Assembly (NCBI RefSeq): GCF_000373645.1
Contig: NZ_KB892013.1
Coordinates: 474,722 to 538,721 of the forward strand
Source of the DNA: Streptomyces sp. ATexAB-D23
GTDB lineage: Bacteria; Actinomycetota; Actinomycetes; Streptomycetales; Streptomycetaceae
DNA length: 64,000 nucleotides
Direction: 5' to 3'
The position numbers and the translations under genes were made by a program. The notes under the pieces are model-generated. The model saw nothing but the letters and a program-made list of their open reading frames with translations, did no database searches and had not been told where the DNA came from. Position 1 is the stretch's first letter. Every line of letters begins with the position of its first letter. This document shows, piece after piece, positions 60,241-64,000 of the stretch.

Positions 60241-60939
60241 TCACAGGTCCGTCGAGTCGCCCGGTGTCATCCGGCCGTGGCCGGCGCCGCCCAGCTCGCC
60301 GATCTGCCGGTCGTAGATCGGGCGGGCCAGGTCGGTGAGCAGCGCGTCGTGGATGTCGATGGCCCGGCGCGGCTTCACCTCGCGGACGTAGTCGATGACC
60401 TCGGAGATCTTGTTCCAGGGGGCCATCACCGGGAGCATCAGGGTGTCGACCGGCCGGCCGGGCAGGGTCAGGGCGTCGCCGGGGTGGAAGACGGAGCCGT
60501 CGATCAGGAAGCCGATGTTGGTGACGCGCGGGATGTCCGGGTGGATCACCGCGTGGAGCTCGCCGTGCACCTGGATGTCGAACCCGGCGGCCGAGAACGT
60601 GTCCCCGTCGCCGACGGTGTGCACCCGCCCCGGGAACGCCGCGCCCAGCCGCTCGGCGACACTGCGCAGGGTCCAGATCTCCGCGGCCGGATCGGCCTCC
60701 AGGCCGGCCCGCAGCCGCTCCTCGTCGAAGTGGTCCGGGTGCTCGTGCGTCACCAGGATCGCCTCGGCGCCGATCGCCGCGTCCCGCTCCGAGAAGCCGC
60801 CCGGGTCGATGACGAGCGTGCGCCCGCCCTTCTCCAGGCGGATGCAGGAGTGCGACTTCTTGGTCAGCGTGAGCGCGATCGGCTCTTTGCTCTCGGCGTT
60901 CTCGGAGTTCTCGGAGTTCTCGGAGTTCTCGGCAGTCAT
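60241..60939 (-). CDS. metallo-beta-lactamase-fold hydrolase (UlaG/YfhI-like)
   Basis: The 232-residue MBL-fold protein has the metal-binding HEHPDH motif at 65-70 plus further His and Asp residues (HPGDALTLP and AIDIHDALL). Such enzymes hydrolyse esters, lactones or phosphodiesters. Members are close to the L-ascorbate-6-phosphate lactonase/ComEC group. The N-terminus carries a short Asn-Ser-Glu repeat (residues 5-16), encoded by a 9-bp repeat and probably disordered. 48 bp after the exonuclease gene on the same strand, read first, so the two may be co-transcribed. Confidence 0.85.
   Translation of the reverse strand: MTAENSENSENSENAESKEPIALTLTKKSHSCIRLEKGGRTLVIDPGGFSERDAAIGAEAILVTHEHPDHFDEERLRAGLEADPAAEIWTLRSVAERLGAAFPGRVHTVGDGDTFSAAGFDIQVHGELHAVIHPDIPRVTNIGFLIDGSVFHPGDALTLPGRPVDTLMLPVMAPWNKISEVIDYVREVKPRRAIDIHDALLTDLARPIYDRQIGELGGAGHGRMTPGDSTDL
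60899..60934. repeat. 9-bp tandem repeat (four units), in-frame in MBL gene
   Basis: TTCTCGGAG is repeated three times plus a partial fourth and encodes the NSE repeat at the N-terminus of the MBL-fold protein. Units of 9 bp keep the frame. Confidence 0.85.
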
Positions 60940-60951
60940 GGTTCCATCCTG

Positions 60952-62229
60952 CTATGCCGGGGGCGTCGTTTCCGCCTGAATCACCGACTGGGCGATCGTG
61001 AACGCGGCGCTCGCGGCCGGAATCCCGCAGTACACGGCCGTCTGCATCAGCACTTCCTTGATCTCGGCCGGTGTGAGCCCATTGCGCAGGGCAGCCCTGG
61101 TGTGCGCGGCCAGGCTCTCCAGCCGCCCCGACGCGACCAGCGCGGTGAGGGTGACGGTGCTGCGGGCACGCCGGTCCAGTCCCTCCCTGCTCCAGACCTC
61201 GCCCCAGGCGTACCGGGTGACGAGCTGCTGGAACTCGTCGGTGAAGTCGTCGGCGGCCGCCATCACCCCGTCCACCTGCGCGTCGCCGAGCACCTCGCGC
61301 CGGATGCGCATGCCCGGCGCGTACGGGTCGGCCCGTCCGCCGGCCACGGCCTCCGGTTCCTGGGCGGCCGTACCGATCTCCGCGACGGGCAGCACCGGGG
61401 TGGTGAGCCGGGGCACGGACTGCGGCATCGGGATGCCCGCCTGTGTGTCCTGCCAGGCGGCCGAGAAGTGGGTCAGCAGCAGATCGGTGACCGCCCCGGG
61501 CTGCTCGACGGGCGCGAGGTGGGACGCGCCGGGCACCAGCGCGAGCCGGGCATCCGGTATGCCCGCGACCAGGGTGCGCGCGTCCCCGGGACCGGTCACC
61601 CGGTCCTCCGCCCCGACGAGGACGAGTGTGGGGACCGGGATGCGGGCCAGTTCCGTACGGATGTCGAAGGCGGCCAGGGCCTCGCAGGCGGCGATGTAGC
61701 ACCCCGGGTCGGTGGTCCGCACCATCTGGACGGCCCACTCGACGATGGCGGGCTGCGCGGCGGCGAAGGCGGGCGTGAACCACCGCTCCGGCGCGGTGCG
61801 CGCCATGGGCTCCAGGCCGTTGGTACGGACGATGACCCCGCGCTGACGGAACTCGTCCGCGCTGCCGAACCGGGCCGAGGACGCCACCAGCGCGAGCGCG
61901 GCGACCCGCTGCGGGTGCCGCAGCGCGAGATCGGCCCCGATCGCCCCGCCGATCGAGCACCCCGCGTAACCGAAGCGCTGCACCCCGACCCCGTCGAGCG
62001 TGGCCAGCAGCCGGTCGCCCAGCTCCGCCACGGCACTGGCGGGCCTGGCGGGCGCGCCGCCGTGTCCGGGGAGGTCGTAGCGGAAGACTCTCCAGTGCTG
62101 GGTGAGCTCGGGTATCTGTCTGTCCCACATGTGCCAGGTGGTACCCAGTGAGGGGCCGATGACCAGGACCGGGGCGTCTTCCGGCCCGTCAAAGCGGTAT
62201 TGCAGGGTGTTCGGCGGTGTATCACTCAC
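60952..62229 (-). CDS. pcaL: fused 3-oxoadipate enol-lactonase / 4-carboxymuconolactone decarboxylase (PcaL)
   Basis: The 425-residue protein joins an alpha/beta hydrolase (PcaD; nucleophile S92 in GYAGCSIGGAIG, and the oxyanion region PGHGG) to a C-terminal carboxymuconolactone decarboxylase domain (PcaC; about 300-425, YAWGEVWSREGLDRRARSTVTLTALVA). It catalyses two successive steps of the protocatechuate branch of the beta-ketoadipate pathway. GTG 62229 has GAGAGGG upstream. PcaDC fusions (PcaL) are typical of actinobacteria. The other pca genes are not in this window. Confidence 0.92.
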   Translation of the reverse strand: MSDTPPNTLQYRFDGPEDAPVLVIGPSLGTTWHMWDRQIPELTQHWRVFRYDLPGHGGAPARPASAVAELGDRLLATLDGVGVQRFGYAGCSIGGAIGADLALRHPQRVAALALVASSARFGSADEFRQRGVIVRTNGLEPMARTAPERWFTPAFAAAQPAIVEWAVQMVRTTDPGCYIAACEALAAFDIRTELARIPVPTLVLVGAEDRVTGPGDARTLVAGIPDARLALVPGASHLAPVEQPGAVTDLLLTHFSAAWQDTQAGIPMPQSVPRLTTPVLPVAEIGTAAQEPEAVAGGRADPYAPGMRIRREVLGDAQVDGVMAAADDFTDEFQQLVTRYAWGEVWSREGLDRRARSTVTLTALVASGRLESLAAHTRAALRNGLTPAEIKEVLMQTAVYCGIPAASAAFTIAQSVIQAETTPPA

Positions 62230-62774
62230 GCCCCGCACCCTCTCACGTCTCACAAAATCTCACACAGCCGAGGGAAGCCGGCTGGCCCGATGCATCCGCA
62301 GCTCGGCTCGTCGAGCACTGCCGACGCCTACCCGATCGATGATGAGCCTCTCAGGGTGCACGGGCGTCCTTGACGCAGCACGTCCTGCCGGCCGCGCTCG
62401 CGCATGGTCCACGCGCCGACGCGCGGCTTCCTTCATCAGCGCAGCTGCCGGCAGCTCCCAGTTTGCAGCAAAGCGTGTGGCACCGTCCCGAAGGCCGGGG
62501 CGACCGGGCGGGAAACCGTTCGGGCCACTCCGATCAGCACCCGTTACGTAACTATTCGATCCACAGGTCTTGACGATTACCCTGGTGGGGGCCCTGGCGG
62601 CTCGCGTTGGAACCGTGGCCTGGCGGCGTCGGCCCGGCTGTACGACTGGGCGGTTCGCGGCGCGCATGTGGCGGTGAATCCGGTCGTTACACGGTCCACG
62701 GTCGGCGGGATGAAGTGATCACGGTGCCCAACGTTTGGCTCTGTTCCGTAGTCGGTGGTGACGGTGCGTTCTCC
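62230..62774. other. 545-bp gene-free stretch
   Basis: I find no gene with recognisable family sequence. The promoter of pcaL is presumably at its left end. The right half looks like debris next to transposase remnants. Confidence 0.5.
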
Positions 62775-62948
62775 TTATTGCAGGAGGGTGCGGTGACGGA
62801 GAAGGTAGATTTCTGCTCGGCGGTGCGTCTGCCACATGAACTTCTTGGTCCGGGTATTGACGCCTTCTGTCCGGCCGTTGCGGTGGCGCAGGGTGAGGCC
62901 GGCGCTCACAGCGGCGCGGTCGAGTTCGAGGTCGTTGCAGAAGCTCGG
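62775..62948 (-). pseudogene. C-terminal remnant of an ISL3-family transposase
   Basis: The last about 55 residues of an ISL3 (IS204/IS1001) transposase are readable: LTLRHRNGRTEGVNTRTKKF and LLRHRTLLQ. These are the C-terminal TEGVNTRTK motif and the terminal RHR-LL, with an intact stop at 62775. The rest of the DDE domain is absent. The remnant is 190 bp from the terminator of the adjacent gene. Confidence 0.75.
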
Positions 62949-62985
62949 GCCATCGGCCTGTGCAGCCTCAGCCCGCAGCACGAAA

Positions 62986-63012
62986 ACGGTCCACCGCCCC
63001 TCGGTGGACCGT
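62986..63012 (-). terminator. rho-independent terminator for the minus-strand gene
   Basis: An 11-bp perfect stem (62986-62996 with 63002-63012) closes a 5-nt loop and is followed on the minus strand by TTTTC, a textbook terminator 159 bp past the frameshifted gene's stop. Confidence 0.8.
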
Positions 63013-63170
63013 CATACAACTTCGAGGCCAGGACCTATTCCCACGTGCCGTCGGCGGCCCACATCCGGCAGCCGATCACCGTGCCGCTCCGACACCGGCT
63101 TCCCGCTCAGGGCCCTGCCGCAGCGCGGGACGGAGCCCTGCGCGGAAGGCAGCGCCGAAGGGCAGTGCAG

Positions 63171-63706
63171 TCACTGCCGGGTGAAGTGCCACATCTGCGA
63201 AGTGGTTGGTGAGTTGGGGTTGGGCAGTTCGCGCAGTGGTGCGTAGTTGTCGTCCCCGAACAGGCCGGTGACAGCAACGTCCTCGTTCAGGAAGGGCGAC
63301 AGAACCCACCGTGCGGGGCTTTCGTCGGTGGACCTGAGGATCCACCATTGGGACTTGTTCGTCGTGCACGCGGCCAGGTACACCGAACCCCCCGGCTCAC
63401 CGGCCCTGGCGTCGGCGCAGTTCCCGGTACGGGCGCTCTTCCAGTGGAAGATTCCGGGACGACCGTTCACCTGCTCGAACTGGAATGTGCGCGGGAACGG
63501 ATGGTCTTGCCGGTAGTAGACCTGAAGGTAGGTGCCGGCGTTGCCGACCGTGTCGTCGGGGATCAGGTAGTTGGTGTGGGCGTCGTTGGTGATGACGACG
63601 GGCCCGGAGGGGACGGGGCAGCGGTGGGTGCGGCTTGCGCGGCCCCTGTCAGGAGTGCGACGGAAAGAATGGCGGCCGCGGCAGCGGCCCAGCGACGGAT
63701 AGTCAT
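63171..63706 (-). pseudogene. secreted beta-trefoil-like protein with apparent frameshift
   Basis: ATG 63706 begins a clean signal peptide (MTIRRWAAAAAAILSVALLTG and AQAAP). One missing base in the G-run at 63615-63618 then moves the frame from SPPGPSSSP into GPVVITNDAHTNYLIPDDT. The latter continues to the stop at 63171 with SQWWILRSTD and SQMWHFTRQ, repeats reminiscent of ricin-type QxW motifs. With one G restored it is a complete exported protein of about 178 residues with one shared reading frame. I cannot tell true decay from a sequencing or assembly error. No catalytic site was seen, so it is likely a binding or lectin-like protein. Confidence 0.7.
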
Positions 63707-63846
63707 GCGGGCTATCTTGACGCCAGATTTGTAGCGAACTGCTTTTTCGGGAAAAGACCACCCGATCGAGCAAAGCAGGCCGTCCGAGGTGAACCGGGCC
63801 CACGGTTTGGCTCGGGGCACTCCACGGCGGACAGCGTGCTTGTAAT

Positions 63847-64000
63847 AGCCCGCCCTGCCAAGTAGGGCGCAACCCACGACCTGGAAGAAGGCATACGGAC
63901 GCCACCCGCTGAAGGGCTTCGCTGACCACGAACGGGAGGACACCGCAGAGCCGGTGGCTGCCCTGCTGCGTCTCGGTAACGACAGCAGCGCCACGCCGCC
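63847..64000 (+). pseudogene. IS1380-family transposase fragment (runs off window)
   Basis: A plus-strand frame directly after a TAG (63846-63848) reads QPTTWKKAYGRHPLKGFADHE, then AEPVAALLRLGNDSSATPP. This fits the TWKK-YG-HPL-F-DH and EP-A-LLR-GNAGS stretches of IS1380 transposases. It lacks the N-terminal part in frame and is cut by the window end, so intactness downstream is unknown. Confidence 0.65.

Noticed and set aside
62254..62700. Short open frames between pcaL and the transposase remnant
   Set aside because: No start sites with Shine-Dalgarno sequences, no family motifs and low coding bias.

Overview
The window is high-GC, codon-biased chromosomal DNA typical of Streptomyces. Support for this comes from the LL-diaminopimelate-style FemX and MurJ cell-wall genes, a gluABCD-type amino-acid importer, frequent GTG/TTG starts, chains of 4-bp ATGA/GTGA stop-start overlaps, many secreted polysaccharide hydrolases, and a large modular PKS-NRPS. 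No rRNA, tRNA or CRISPR array was recognised.

Layout. 1-13.8 kb: a truncated FAD oxidoreductase, a nucleotidyltransferase-fold protein, an inositol-monophosphatase-family enzyme, a secreted GH16/CBM13 beta-glucanase with a strong promoter and a DasR-like palindrome, a dpp-type peptide ABC transporter operon (DppB-DppC-fused DppDF-binding protein), a rearranged lipoate-ligase-like protein, an amidase and a secreted LppX-like protein. 13.7-20.0 kb: a five-gene pyrimidine/hydantoin degradation operon on the minus strand (beta-ureidopropionase, class III aminotransferase, dihydropyrimidinase, LLM flavin/F420 oxidoreductase, NCS1 permease), with a palindromic operator candidate upstream. 20.2-25.8 kb: a hypothetical protein, a PPOX-class oxidoreductase, a divergent XRE regulator/methionine aminopeptidase pair that looks leaderless on both sides, a GH75 chitosanase and gamma-glutamyltransferase.

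26.2-43.0 kb: a broken IS3-family orfA, then the central system of the window. This is a seven-gene plus-strand operon whose gene content matches a polycyclic tetramate macrolactam (PTM) biosynthetic cluster: sterol-desaturase-type hydroxylase, one iterative PKS-NRPS (KS-AT-DH-KR-ACP-C-A-PCP-TE; the A-domain pocket reads as the ornithine code), two phytoene-dehydrogenase-like FAD oxidoreductases and an MDR reductase. Described PTM loci such as ftdA-F end with a cytochrome P450. This one instead carries a Rieske non-haem iron oxygenase of the KshA/DAF-36 type, followed by a coupled 72-residue ORF and a strong terminator. The core enzymes would build two polyene chains on ornithine, release the tetramate and close carbocyclic rings. 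The Rieske enzyme is the novel tailoring candidate.

43.3-55.4 kb: a four-gene operon of small membrane proteins (three of them clearly paralogous), an XRE regulator with a membrane partner, a DUF574-type methyltransferase, a response regulator/histidine kinase/lipoprotein operon, MurJ-FemX, and an L,D-transpeptidase. 55.5-62.2 kb: gluABCD-like importer, a small hypothetical protein, exonuclease III, a metallo-beta-lactamase-fold hydrolase and a fused PcaD-PcaC protein. 62.2-64 kb: a degraded zone with ISL3-family and IS1380-family transposase remnants flanking a secreted beta-trefoil-like gene carrying an apparent frameshift.
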